Shown here: one piece after another, positions 17,253-26,345 of the stretch | How positions within the stretch are numbered: the first letter of the stretch is position 1 | Layout of the letters: each line of letters opens with the position of its first letter | Origin: Acidobacteriota bacterium | Lineage (GTDB): Bacteria > Acidobacteriota > Terriglobia > Bryobacterales > Bryobacteraceae | Length of the DNA: 64,000 nucleotides | Direction of reading: 5' to 3' | Assembly: GCA_016185425.1 (NCBI GenBank) | Contig: JACPNQ010000047.1 | Span: forward strand, 1-64,000 | The notes under the pieces: model-generated | Seen by the model: the letters and a program-made list of their open reading frames with translations, nothing else | Told to the model about the DNA's origin: nothing | The model's database searches: none | Made by a program: the position numbers and the translations under genes

Positions 17253-19271
17253 GTGAGCGCAACAAAGCACGTCCCCTTCGTCCCCACCGACCGCAAGATG
17301 ACGGAATTCTCTTACAACGCCGTCATTCTCGGCCTGTTGATGAGCGTCATCCTCGGGGCGGCCAACGCCTACTTAGGCCTCAAGGCCGGAATCACCATCG
17401 CCGCCACCTACCCCGCGGCCGTCATCGGCATGGCCCTTCTCCGCTTCAAACGCGGTACGATCCTTGAGGAAAACCTCGCGCGCACAGCCGGGTCCATCGG
17501 CGAATCGATCGCGGCCGGCGCCATCTTCACCCTCCCTGCCTTCGTCATCGCCAAGGCATGGCCCGAGTTCAACGTCGAGAACGGCTATTTGAAGTCCACG
17601 GCGCTCATGCTGGTCGGTGGCGTTCTCGGCGTTCTGTTCGTCTCTCTCGTCCGCCGCGTCATGGTGGAGGACGACGAGCTTCCCTTCCCCGAGTCCGTCG
17701 CCGCCGCCGAGATTCACAAGGCCGGGCAATCCGCCTCCAAAGCCGCCAAATACCTGTTCATCAACATGGGAACGGGAGCGGTGGCGTATATGCTCGGCGT
17801 CTTTAAGCTATTCGAGCCCGATCGCAACTTCATCTTCCAGATCGGTAACCTCGGCCGCTCGGTGGTCAAACTCGGCTCTGAGCAGCGCGCCTTGAACGTC
17901 GGCGGCGTTACCATGGCCGCCGCCCCATCGATCAGCCCCGCCTATATCGGCGTCGGCTATATCATCGGTCCCCGGCTGGCCGCGCTCAACTTTTCCGGCG
18001 GCGTCCTCGCCTGGGGCTTCATGATCCCGCTCCTCATCTATTTCCTCGGCGAAGATCTCAACCGGTTTCTCCCGCCCGGCGCGACGGCCAATGACTGGCA
18101 GGGCCTCGCCAACTCCGTCTGGCGCTATATTGTCCGTCCGATTGCGGTTGGGGGCATGCTTGTCGGCGCGGCTAACACACTCTGGAAAATGCGCAAAAAC
18201 CTCAGCATAGGCCTCGGCCGCGCGTTTGCCGAGCTGCGCGGAGAGGCGCCCGCCGGCGACCAGGGTAAACGCACCGAGCAGTACATGAGCTCGAAATCCG
18301 TCTTTACCCTGATCGGCATTACCTTCGTCGCAATGATCGGCGTGTACTCCTACTTCGCCGGTGCCCTCTGGATTGCCGTGGTCGCTGCCAGCGTCATGCT
18401 GATCACCGGCTTTTTTTTCGCGACGGTCTCCGGCTCTCTAACCGGTATGATCGGCTCATCCAATAATCCCGTTAGCGGCCTCACACTATCCACGCTCCTT
18501 ATCGCCGCCCTGTTGATGGTCAGCCTCGGCGTCGGCGGTCCGGGCGGCGTCGCCGTAGTCCTTGCGGTCGCCGCGGTCGGCTGCGTCTCCGCCGCCGTCG
18601 CGGGCGAGCTCCTGCAGGACTTCAAGGTCGGCTATATTCTCGGCGGCACTCCGCGCACGATTCAATGGGTGGAGCTGCTCTCCGTCGTTGTTTCCTCCTG
18701 CGTCATGTTCTTCCCGTTGATGCTGCTCCACCAGGCCAACATCAAGCAGGGCGGCATCGGCTTCGGCGACGCCAAACTCCCCGCGCCGCAATCCGGCCTG
18801 ATGGCGCTCATCGCGCAGGGAATTGTCGGCGGAGACATGGCCTGGCCCCTTGTCATCATGGGTGTCTTCATGGGCACCGGCATGATCATGATGCAGGTTC
18901 GCAGCCCAATGCTCGTCAGCGTCGGCATGTATCTGCCCTTCGCCACCACCTTTTCCATCTTCGTCGGCGGCTGCTTCCGCGCCGTCGCCGACTATTTCTC
19001 CGCGCGCAAGGGCCACAACGAGGCCCAGCGCGCCCGCAGCGAGAACATCGGCATCCTCATCTCCTCCGGCATGATCGCCGGTGAGGGGTTGATGGGCCTC
19101 GTCGTTGCCGGGTTCGCGCTGGCCGAGGTCCAGCTTCCCGAAATCTTCAAGGAACCCAGCTACTTCGTCGGCCTGGGCGTACTCGCGCTGATGGCAGTCA
19201 ACATGATCGCCACACCGATCGCCAACGCGGGCCGCCCCGATGAACCGGCGCCCCCAACAGCGATGATGTAA
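17253..19271 (+). CDS. OPT family oligopeptide transporter
   Basis: The 672-residue product is a polytopic inner-membrane protein with about 15 hydrophobic segments. The N-terminal TEFSYNAVILGLLMSVILG and NAYLGLKAGIT region and the later GSSNNPVSGLTLSTLL are diagnostic of the OPT family, which imports peptides or metal chelates. The start is GTG, supported by AAGGAGCC at 17239-17246. The spermidine-synthase-like gene follows after 25 bp and probably shares its transcript. Confidence 0.93.
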   Translation: MSATKHVPFVPTDRKMTEFSYNAVILGLLMSVILGAANAYLGLKAGITIAATYPAAVIGMALLRFKRGTILEENLARTAGSIGESIAAGAIFTLPAFVIAKAWPEFNVENGYLKSTALMLVGGVLGVLFVSLVRRVMVEDDELPFPESVAAAEIHKAGQSASKAAKYLFINMGTGAVAYMLGVFKLFEPDRNFIFQIGNLGRSVVKLGSEQRALNVGGVTMAAAPSISPAYIGVGYIIGPRLAALNFSGGVLAWGFMIPLLIYFLGEDLNRFLPPGATANDWQGLANSVWRYIVRPIAVGGMLVGAANTLWKMRKNLSIGLGRAFAELRGEAPAGDQGKRTEQYMSSKSVFTLIGITFVAMIGVYSYFAGALWIAVVAASVMLITGFFFATVSGSLTGMIGSSNNPVSGLTLSTLLIAALLMVSLGVGGPGGVAVVLAVAAVGCVSAAVAGELLQDFKVGYILGGTPRTIQWVELLSVVVSSCVMFFPLMLLHQANIKQGGIGFGDAKLPAPQSGLMALIAQGIVGGDMAWPLVIMGVFMGTGMIMMQVRSPMLVSVGMYLPFATTFSIFVGGCFRAVADYFSARKGHNEAQRARSENIGILISSGMIAGEGLMGLVVAGFALAEVQLPEIFKEPSYFVGLGVLALMAVNMIATPIANAGRPDEPAPPTAMM

Positions 19272-19296
19272 CCGCGACTTCAATTACCATAGTTAC

Positions 19297-21672
19297 TTGT
19301 CCCGGATTACGACGTCACCCGATTCCGTCACTGCCAAATGGCCTCAGGTTTATATGGGTGTTGCCTTTACCACCATGGCGACACTGCTCCTGGAACTGGC
19401 AATGACGCGGATCTTTTCCGTAGTTTTTTACTACCACTTCGCCTTTCTCGCCATCTCCATCGCTCTTTTCGGCCTAGGCGCCGGAGGCGTATTCTCTTAT
19501 GTAATCGCCGCCCAGCGCGCCCCGCTCTTCCGCAAACTCGGCCGCCTGTCCCTCATCAACGCGGTGATGCCGCTCGTCAGCGTCATCTTTCTTCTCACCC
19601 GCGGCCAGGAACTCACCAACACCACCCTCGCCGCCGTCTATTTCTTCAGCGCGCTGCCATTTTTCCTCGCCGGAACCATCGTCTCCCTCGCCATATCGGA
19701 GACGATTGAACGCATCGACCGCGTCTACTTTTTCGACCTTCTCGGCGCCGCCGGCGGCTGCCTTCTGCTCATCCCTCTCCTCAACAACTTCGGCGGCCCC
19801 AACACCGTCATCGCCGCTGCCGTCCTATTCGCCGTCGGCTCCGCCATCTGGTACAACCTCGATGGACAGGCCCCTCTGCGCGCCGCCTCCGTAGCCATCG
19901 CCCTCCTGCTGACAGTCCTCATCGTCTTCAATGCCAAAAAGCACTGGATCGACGTCCACTACGCGAAGGGGCAGGCCCTCGACAATGAGCTCTTCGTCCG
20001 TTGGAATACCTTCTCGCGCATCGCCATCGCCAAGGACAAGCAGAGCGGCCAGACCCAAATTGTCATCGATGCCGACGCCTCCACCGGCATCATGGACTTC
20101 AACATCGACGCCCTCAAGCCCGAACAGATCGCCGACCTCACCAAACAAGGCCCCGCCTTCCCCTACGTCATGCGTCCTGGGGCGAAGACGTTGATCATCG
20201 GCCCCGGTGGCGGTTGGGACGTTGCCCGCGCCATTGCCGCGGGCTCCAGAGACATCACTGGCGTCGAGATTAACCCCATCATCGCCGACACCATCATGCG
20301 CGGCGAATACGCATGGATCAGCCAGGACCTCTACCGCCGCCCCGGGATCCAGATCCATGTAGAAGACGGCCGCAGCTTCGTGCGCCGCAGCACGGAGAAA
20401 TACAGCGTCCTGCAGGCCACCCTCGTCGACACCTGGGCCTCCACCGCCGCCGGCGCCTTCGCTCTCTCTGAAAACAACCTCTACACCACCGACGCCTTCT
20501 ACGACTACCTCAGCCACTTGAATGACGACGGCGTACTCGCCATCACCCGCTGGGGGTTCGAGCCCCCCCGCGAATCGGTGCGCCTCCTTATCCTCGCCCG
20601 CGATGCCCTCGCCCGTCTCGGTGAAAACGAACCGCAGCGCCACGTAATGGTCATCCGCGAAGGGTCGCAGAAGGAGCTCGAACGCTGGGGCGCCCGCGAC
20701 ACGGTGCTCATCAGCCGCAAGCCGTTCTCCGATGCCGATCTCACTCGCGCGTCGTCTATCATCGCCACCTCCCGTTTTCAGCACATCTACCTGCCCGGTG
20801 ATGGCGCCGGAAACCCGTTTGGCCAGGCGCTGCTCGCGAAGAATCTCGACACCTGGATTGACCAGTATCCCTTCGACGTCTCCGCTGTCAGCGACAATCG
20901 TCCCTTCTTCTTCTACACCGTCCAGCCGCGCGATCTCTGGAACTTTGTCTCCACGATGAACAAGGACAGCGCCGACTATAAGATCAACCGCGCCGTTCCC
21001 ATGCTCTTCGCCCTTGTCGGCGTCAGCCTTCTCGCCACCATCATCATCCTCGCCCTCCCCCCGCTCGTGCTGGGTACGCGCCTCCCGCGTGAGAAAGGCG
21101 TACTGCGTTTTCTCATGTACTTCCTCTGTATCGGCATCGGCTACATCCTCATCCAGGTCGCGCTCATTCAGAAGTTTGTCCTCTTCCTCGGCCACCCCAC
21201 CTATGCGCTCACCGTCATCATATTTTCGATGCTCGTCTCCAGCGGTTGCGGCAGCTTCCTCAGCGGCAAATACATTGGCGACGACGACAACAAGCTCATG
21301 CGCGCATTAGTGCTGGTGACGATCCTTGTCTCGATGCTCGCCTTCACCGCCTCGTACATCACTACCGGTTTGGTTGGCCTGCCGCTGCCGGTCAAGATGC
21401 TGATCACGGTACTGCTGATCGCGCCCGCCGGATTCTGCATGGGCATGCCATTCCCGCAAGGCCTCGCGCGCCTGGAAGCGTTCCATAAGCCGTCCGTGCG
21501 CTGGGCCTGGTCGCTCAATGCCGCATCGAGCGTCCTCGGCTCGGCGGCCGCCATATTCTTTGCGATATACCTTGGCCTGCGCGAGACGCTGCTCCTCGGC
21601 GGCCTCCTTTACCTCGGCGCGCTAATCGTCGTCAAAACCACATCCGCTTACAGATCCCAACATGTCTCTTGA
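19297..21672 (+). CDS. Membrane protein with spermidine-synthase-like domain
   Basis: The 791-residue product has about six N-terminal membrane segments, a central Rossmann methyltransferase/aminopropyltransferase-like domain (IIGPGGGWDVARA near residue 300, DGRSFV near 358) and a second block of membrane segments after residue 565. This arrangement is known in uncharacterised membrane spermidine-synthase-like proteins. The usual catalytic YDVIxxD segment is altered (LQATLVDTW), so aminopropyl transfer is uncertain. The start is probably TTG at 19297. Its last 11 bases overlap the next SDR gene. Confidence 0.8.
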   Translation: MSRITTSPDSVTAKWPQVYMGVAFTTMATLLLELAMTRIFSVVFYYHFAFLAISIALFGLGAGGVFSYVIAAQRAPLFRKLGRLSLINAVMPLVSVIFLLTRGQELTNTTLAAVYFFSALPFFLAGTIVSLAISETIERIDRVYFFDLLGAAGGCLLLIPLLNNFGGPNTVIAAAVLFAVGSAIWYNLDGQAPLRAASVAIALLLTVLIVFNAKKHWIDVHYAKGQALDNELFVRWNTFSRIAIAKDKQSGQTQIVIDADASTGIMDFNIDALKPEQIADLTKQGPAFPYVMRPGAKTLIIGPGGGWDVARAIAAGSRDITGVEINPIIADTIMRGEYAWISQDLYRRPGIQIHVEDGRSFVRRSTEKYSVLQATLVDTWASTAAGAFALSENNLYTTDAFYDYLSHLNDDGVLAITRWGFEPPRESVRLLILARDALARLGENEPQRHVMVIREGSQKELERWGARDTVLISRKPFSDADLTRASSIIATSRFQHIYLPGDGAGNPFGQALLAKNLDTWIDQYPFDVSAVSDNRPFFFYTVQPRDLWNFVSTMNKDSADYKINRAVPMLFALVGVSLLATIIILALPPLVLGTRLPREKGVLRFLMYFLCIGIGYILIQVALIQKFVLFLGHPTYALTVIIFSMLVSSGCGSFLSGKYIGDDDNKLMRALVLVTILVSMLAFTASYITTGLVGLPLPVKMLITVLLIAPAGFCMGMPFPQGLARLEAFHKPSVRWAWSLNAASSVLGSAAAIFFAIYLGLRETLLLGGLLYLGALIVVKTTSAYRSQHVS

Positions 21673-22450
21673 ATCCCTCTTCTCTCTCAAAGGTAAGACC
21701 GCGCTCGTTGTCGGAGCCAGCCGCGGCATCGGCCTCGCCATCGCGAAGGAAATCGCGGGCGCCGGTGCGCACACCATCCTCGCTGCCCGTAGTGCGGACA
21801 AACTAGCTGAAGAAGTCGCCGCCCTCACCGCGCAAGGCTACAGCGCGGACTCACGGTCCATCGACATGACCAGCTCCGAGTCCATTCGGGCCTTCGCCGC
21901 CGAATTCCGCGGCAAGACGGACATCCTCATCAACGTCGCCGGAACGAACGTGCGCCGCCGCATGCAGGACTATACGAAGGAAGAGTACACGCGCATCCTC
22001 GACACCAACCTCCACGGCATCTTCGAGCTCTGCCAGCACATCGGCGGCGGCATGGTGGAAGCGGGCAAGGGCGGCAAGATTATCCATATCGGCAGCCTGA
22101 TGTCCCTGCTCGGTATCCCGTTCCTCAGTGTCTACGCCATCAGTAAGGCTGGCATAGCCGGCCTCACCCGTGTACAGGCTGCCGAGTGGGGCAAGGACAA
22201 CATCCAGGTCAACTGCATCGCGCCCGGTTTCATCCTCACGGATCTCAACAAGGACATGTGGCAGCCCAAACACATGCACGACTGGTTGAAAGGCGTGCAG
22301 GCGAACCCTCGCATGGGCACGCCTGCCGACCTCGCCGGGTGCGCCGTCTTCCTGTCGAGCAAGGCGGCCGACTACGTCACCGGCCAGGTTATCGCGGTTG
22401 ACGGCGGCTACACGACCACCGCCAACTGGCCGTTCGAACCGGCCTACTGA
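21662..22450 (+). CDS. SDR family oxidoreductase, gluconate 5-dehydrogenase-like
   Basis: The 262-residue product starts SLFSLKGKTALVVGASRGIG, has a serine in IGSLMS, YAISK as the catalytic YxxxK and AVDGGYTT near the C-terminus. Overall it resembles gluconate 5-dehydrogenase or 2-deoxy-gluconate 3-dehydrogenase types. The usual NNAG reads NVAG. The cofactor loop with Arg after GAS and the AARS after strand two point to NADPH. It overlaps the preceding gene by 11 bp and is the last gene of that run. The true sugar-acid substrate is not shown. Confidence 0.88.
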   Translation: MSLESLFSLKGKTALVVGASRGIGLAIAKEIAGAGAHTILAARSADKLAEEVAALTAQGYSADSRSIDMTSSESIRAFAAEFRGKTDILINVAGTNVRRRMQDYTKEEYTRILDTNLHGIFELCQHIGGGMVEAGKGGKIIHIGSLMSLLGIPFLSVYAISKAGIAGLTRVQAAEWGKDNIQVNCIAPGFILTDLNKDMWQPKHMHDWLKGVQANPRMGTPADLAGCAVFLSSKAADYVTGQVIAVDGGYTTTANWPFEPAY

Positions 22451-22510
22451 TCGCCGGCCCGGCGCGCCCGGATCTTTAGATCTGCCGCTAACTTCCCGCA
22501 TACTGAAGCT

Positions 22511-23317
22511 ATGCGCCGCCGTTCCTTCCTCCCCCTGCTAGCTGCGCAATCCATCCCCGATTTCATCTGCCCCATGGACCCCGACGTCCATTCCAAACTC
22601 CCCGGCCGCTGCCCGCGATGCGGTATGAAACTGGTTCCCGGTCTCCCTGATCCGCTCGAATACCGGCTCCACGTCGACGTCCTCCCGAAGGCCCCCCGCA
22701 CAACCGCGACCACTGCCCTCCGCCTGAGCGTCACCCACCCCAAAACCAGCCGCCGCGTGGAAGCCTTTGAAGAGATCCACGAAAAGCTCATGCATCTCTT
22801 CCTCATCAGCGAGAACCGCCAATACTTCGCGCACGAACACCCCATCCCCCAACCGGGCGGCTACTTTCTCTTCAATAGCCGGCTCCCCCTTCCCGGCTTC
22901 TACCGAATCCTCACCGACTTCTACCCCGCCGGCGGCACCCCCCAACTCCTCACCGCCTCAATAAACGTCCAAGGCCCGCCCCAACCGTTCCAAAAGCCAG
23001 AAACACCCAACCTCAAAATCAGCCTCCGCACTGAGCCCGAGAAACCCATCGCCGGCCTCAAGACCATGCTGTTCTTTGAGCTCGATCCCATCGACGGCCT
23101 CTCCCCCTGGCTAGGCGCCTGGGGCCATCTCCTCTCCGCCTCTGCCGATCTCCTCGATCTCGTCCACGCCCATCCGGCCTGGGAACCGTACCGCAATCAC
23201 GTCCAGTTCAACGTCATCTTCCCCCGCCCTGGCGAATACACCCTCTGGGGACAGTTCCAGCGCAACGGCGTCGTCAACACCGCCAGGTTTCCGGTCAACG
23301 CCGCGGCACTCGGCTAG
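22511..23317 (+). CDS. Exported protein with heavy-metal-binding CPMxP domain
   Basis: The 268-residue product has a short RRRSFL-type (possibly Tat) signal followed at once by a heavy-metal-binding domain: FICPMDPDV, then PGRCPRCGMKLVPG. The domain is known from copper/silver efflux proteins (CPMHPEV...CPxCGM). The remaining 220 residues have His-containing stretches (EKLMHLFLIS, YFAHEHP) and look like a beta-rich domain seen in related proteins of unknown function. A role in metal handling outside the membrane is inferred. Its end overlaps the convergent haem c gene by 4 bp. Confidence 0.8.
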   Translation: MRRRSFLPLLAAQSIPDFICPMDPDVHSKLPGRCPRCGMKLVPGLPDPLEYRLHVDVLPKAPRTTATTALRLSVTHPKTSRRVEAFEEIHEKLMHLFLISENRQYFAHEHPIPQPGGYFLFNSRLPLPGFYRILTDFYPAGGTPQLLTASINVQGPPQPFQKPETPNLKISLRTEPEKPIAGLKTMLFFELDPIDGLSPWLGAWGHLLSASADLLDLVHAHPAWEPYRNHVQFNVIFPRPGEYTLWGQFQRNGVVNTARFPVNAAALG

Positions 23318-23985
23318 CGAACCACCGCCTCCAGCACCGCGCCTCGAATCACCGTTCCCGCGGGTAGCGTCACCGGGGACCGGTAAATCATCCACTGTGG
23401 TTTCCCGGTCCCCGTCAGCCACGCCAGTGGCACAACGCTCCCATCGGCCAACTCAGCCCAGATCTTCCCTGCCCTCGACCCGCCTTTTACCGCCAACACC
23501 GTCAGCCCCTCCGCCAAACTCCCCTCCAGCCGCATTACCCGGCCCGCCGGACGCGCCGCCGCCTTCCACAAGGGAACCGCAAACACGGGCCGTAGATACT
23601 GCGCCTCCCCTTCCGGAGCGCCCCCCTCCGCCCACTCCGCCAGCCGGTTAATCTCCTCCTGCGGCAGCGAAATATCGTTGGAGAATTCGCCAAACCCCTT
23701 CGCCGCCGGCCACGGAGGCATCTTCCGCTGCAACACCTCTTCCTTAATCGCCACCGCCCACGGACGAGCCTCCGCATACGTCCGCAGCGAAAACGGCGCC
23801 TTCCCGCCTGGCTGATGACATCCTACACACCGCTGCGTAACCAGCCGCGATATCTCGCGCGTCCACGTCAGCTTCGTCGTCGGCGTATCGTGCCCCCAAA
23901 CGGCCGCTCCGCATAGCAACAAAGCCGCCATTCGCCCCGTCAATTCTCCAGCACCCCGGCAACTTTCCGGCACAACCCATTCCAT
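23314..23985 (-). CDS. Periplasmic haem c-binding protein
   Basis: The 223-residue product has one CxxCH haem motif (CVGCH) about 55 residues in, followed by PGGKAPFSLRTY and KMPPWPA, the distal methionine region typical of planctomycete/acidobacterial cytochrome-like proteins. A short hydrophobic stretch (MAALLLCGAAVWG) serves as a secretion signal. The start is uncertain: ATG 23985 is used, ATG 23931 and an in-frame TTG between them are possible. The C-terminal half is not recognised. No partner oxidase or reductase is adjacent. Confidence 0.78.
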   Translation of the reverse strand: MEWVVPESCRGAGELTGRMAALLLCGAAVWGHDTPTTKLTWTREISRLVTQRCVGCHQPGGKAPFSLRTYAEARPWAVAIKEEVLQRKMPPWPAAKGFGEFSNDISLPQEEINRLAEWAEGGAPEGEAQYLRPVFAVPLWKAAARPAGRVMRLEGSLAEGLTVLAVKGGSRAGKIWAELADGSVVPLAWLTGTGKPQWMIYRSPVTLPAGTVIRGAVLEAVVR

Positions 23986-24293
23986 CCCTGCACGCCTGGT
24001 TTCAGATTGGAACCGCATCCAGCCCCGGGCACGGCCAAAAACAGTGCCAAGTCACACTGGCACCCCACTTGCTTAGGAATCCCCAGTACGCGCATGCTCC
24101 CACTCAACACCTCCTACTATACGAGACCAACTCTCCTTGAGGTTCCGGGAAGCCACAGCCGGTGGCCTACCGACCCCGCGCCTCAGATTATCCTGAGAAC
24201 GGCTCAAAAAACGTACAACCCCGCCGATATGAGATTCACGAGGCGATTTACGCTCTCTACGGCCAATCTCCAACCAGGAGGCACCGAGCGAAC
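23986..24293 (+). promoter_or_regulatory. Gene-free region upstream of flgM
   Basis: This 308-bp gap between the divergent haem c and flgM genes has no supported gene. It contains the sigma-54 promoter listed separately, an inverted repeat GTGCCA/TGGCAC (24044-24049 and 24058-24063) that includes the -24 element, and AGGAGG at 24276-24281 ahead of flgM. The leader from the predicted start to flgM is about 210 bases. Confidence 0.7.
24058..24073 (+). promoter_or_regulatory. Sigma-54 (RpoN) promoter for the flgM-flgL operon
   Basis: TGGCAC, five bases, TTGCT reproduces the RpoN -24/-12 consensus with correct GG-to-GC spacing. Transcription would start near 24085. Sigma-54 control of middle flagellar genes is established in many polar flagellates. 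An activator of the FlrC/FleQ class would be required and is not in this window. Confidence 0.85.
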
Positions 24294-24614
24294 ATGAAAA
24301 TTAATCACGGATACCAGGATTCACGCGCCGCGTCGGCGCAGGACTCTTCGAAAGCACAGGAAACCACCGCCACGCCGGCTCGTGCGGCCCGCGGCGGCGC
24401 TGGGGCTGGAAAGACCGCGGGAAATGACGAAGTAAACTTATCGTCTCTCGCCTCCGCGCTCCAGGGCGCGCTGGCGGACTCTCCCGATCGCGCGGCCCGT
24501 CTCGACCGGCTCGCGGGTGAGTATGCCGCGGGCACCTACAACCCGGATCCAGAGTCCATTGCCGGCGGGATCATCTCGGACTCGCTGCTCGACGAAGAAT
24601 CGAAAAAGCCCTGA
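24294..24614 (+). CDS. flgM: Anti-sigma-28 factor FlgM
   Basis: FlgM holds back the flagellar sigma factor FliA until the hook is finished and FlgM is exported. The 106-residue product has the small start MKIN, a disordered Ala/Ser/Thr-rich middle, and the C-terminal family pattern VNLSSLASALQ, DRLAGEYAAGTYNPDPESIA, GGIISDSLL. The ATG has AGGAGG 13 bases upstream. It leads flgN-like, flgK and flgL, the common order. Confidence 0.9.
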   Translation: MKINHGYQDSRAASAQDSSKAQETTATPARAARGGAGAGKTAGNDEVNLSSLASALQGALADSPDRAARLDRLAGEYAAGTYNPDPESIAGGIISDSLLDEESKKP

Positions 24615-24618
24615 CGCC

Positions 24619-24969
24619 ATGCCCGAAGCATCCGTTCCCCTATCCGATCTCTCGGAGGCCCGTAGTGCGCTCGCACAACTGGCCACGCAGGACGCTCTCG
24701 AGCACCTGGAAGCCGCCCTCCGCTCCCTGCAGGGCCTGTCGGCATCGCTCCGGAACGGCAACCGTTTGCCGCCAGCCGAACAGCGCGCGCTCGAACGCTC
24801 CCTACTCCACTTCCGCGCCGAATTGCGCGACGCCGGTGCACTCACCGCGCAGGGCCTCGCCTACTGCCAGGAATGGACCGGCATGCTGCAACCATCACCC
24901 TCCTATCAGGCCGGCGGCGGCGTGACCCGCACCAACATCGAACCGCACCAACTCTCTCTCAACGCATAA
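24619..24969 (+). CDS. Flagellar export chaperone FlgN-like protein
   Basis: The 116-residue product is short and mostly helical with heptad-like leucines (LEAALRSLQGL, LLHFRAELRDAG). Its place between flgM and flgK matches FlgN, the chaperone of FlgK and FlgL. Sequence similarity alone is weak, so the call rests on position and size. It starts at an ATG 4 bp after the flgM stop. Confidence 0.7.
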   Translation: MPEASVPLSDLSEARSALAQLATQDALEHLEAALRSLQGLSASLRNGNRLPPAEQRALERSLLHFRAELRDAGALTAQGLAYCQEWTGMLQPSPSYQAGGGVTRTNIEPHQLSLNA

Positions 24970-24975
24970 ACCGCT

Positions 24976-26337
24976 ATGGGCAGCATATTCACATCGATGG
25001 TCTCCACGGCCGGCGCCATGCGCGCATTGCAGACGTCGCTGAATGTCGTTCAGAACAACATCGTGAACGCCTCCACTATTGGCTACGCGCGTCAGGAAGC
25101 CAGCCTCGTCGCCAATCCGTTCAATCCCAATTCCAGCTCCACCTCCGGCGGTGTCACCTCCGGTCCACTCTTCTCCACTCGCGACGCTTTCGTTGAAACG
25201 TCGGTTTGGAAATCGCAGCACCGCGCCGGCTACTCGGACACCCTAAGTTCCAAAATGACCGAAGTCGAGCGCACCTTCCCCCTCAACAGCGGGGCGGGCG
25301 TCACCGGCGAGATCGACAGGTTCTTCGCCGCCATCAGCCAGTGGTCGGTCTCCCCAAACAACTCCGTCGCTCGCCGCCAGGTGCTCGACCGCGCCTCGAC
25401 GCTCGCCCAAACTTTCAATCAGACCGCGCTCCAACTCGGCGATACCGCCGGCCGCGCGGGTGCCGAGATCGCATCTACCGTCCAGCAGGTGAACCGCCTC
25501 ACCGCGGACATTGTCTCCATCAATCGTCAGCGCCGGGAGAATTTCGCCAGCGCCGGCGATGCCGGTCTCGATTCCAGCCTCCACGCCAAGCTCGAAGAGC
25601 TCGCCCAATACGTTGATTTCACCGCCCTCCCGCAGGAAGACGGCTCCGTATCCGTATTCATCGCCGGCCAAACTCCCGCCGTCATCGGCGATCATCAATG
25701 GCCGCTCTCGGCAACAAACAATGCGAACTCCGCGCAGGTCTTCGATTCCGAAGGCGTCGACGTTACGGCGCGCATTCGTACAGGCAAACTGGGTGCGCTG
25801 CTCGATCTCCGCAACACGCTCCTGCCCGACTATCAGAACCGCCTCAATACTCTCGCCCAAGGCTTCGCCGGCAACGTCAACAATATCCTCAACGCCGGCA
25901 TCGACCAGAACGGCAACGCCCCAACCACAAACCTCTTCGCCTATAACGCTGCCAATGCCGCCGCCTCCCTCGCCATCACGAACATCAGCGGTCCGGAGCT
26001 CGCCGCCGCGGCGGCCGGCGATCCAGGTGGCAACACCAACGCGCTCAACCTCGTCGATTTGCAATCGTCCGGCATCTTCGCCGGTCTCACCGCCTCCCAA
26101 TACTACGCCGAGCTCACCAGCAATATCGGCGACCGCCTCAATGCGGAAAAGTCAAACGGAGCCCTGCAGAAGCAGCTCCTCCAACAGGCGCAGAGCATCC
26201 GCTCGGAGCTCTCCGGCGTCGATATCAACCAGGAAGCCACCAAGCTTCTCCAATTGCAAAAAGGCTTCCAGGCCTCCGGCCAGGTCATGTCCGTCCTCAA
26301 CAGCCTCACCGACACTCTCATCAACATGATGCGCTAG
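24976..26337 (+). CDS. flgK: Flagellar hook-associated protein 1 (FlgK)
   Basis: FlgK forms the first junction ring between hook and filament. The 453-residue product has the rod/hook N-terminal helix with ALQTSLNVVQNNIVNASTIGYARQ (conserved N and GYxRQ) and the C-terminal helix with NQEATKLLQLQKGFQAS, both typical. It is near the short end for FlgK, with a small central region. It begins 6 bp after the flgN-like gene. Confidence 0.94.
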   Translation: MGSIFTSMVSTAGAMRALQTSLNVVQNNIVNASTIGYARQEASLVANPFNPNSSSTSGGVTSGPLFSTRDAFVETSVWKSQHRAGYSDTLSSKMTEVERTFPLNSGAGVTGEIDRFFAAISQWSVSPNNSVARRQVLDRASTLAQTFNQTALQLGDTAGRAGAEIASTVQQVNRLTADIVSINRQRRENFASAGDAGLDSSLHAKLEELAQYVDFTALPQEDGSVSVFIAGQTPAVIGDHQWPLSATNNANSAQVFDSEGVDVTARIRTGKLGALLDLRNTLLPDYQNRLNTLAQGFAGNVNNILNAGIDQNGNAPTTNLFAYNAANAAASLAITNISGPELAAAAAGDPGGNTNALNLVDLQSSGIFAGLTASQYYAELTSNIGDRLNAEKSNGALQKQLLQQAQSIRSELSGVDINQEATKLLQLQKGFQASGQVMSVLNSLTDTLINMMR

Positions 26338-26345
26338 GCAATCCA

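Noticed and set aside
24026-24049. Second sigma-54 promoter on minus toward the haem c gene
   Set aside because: TGGCAC is present on minus but the -12 GC is shifted by one base (TTGGC), breaking the required spacing.
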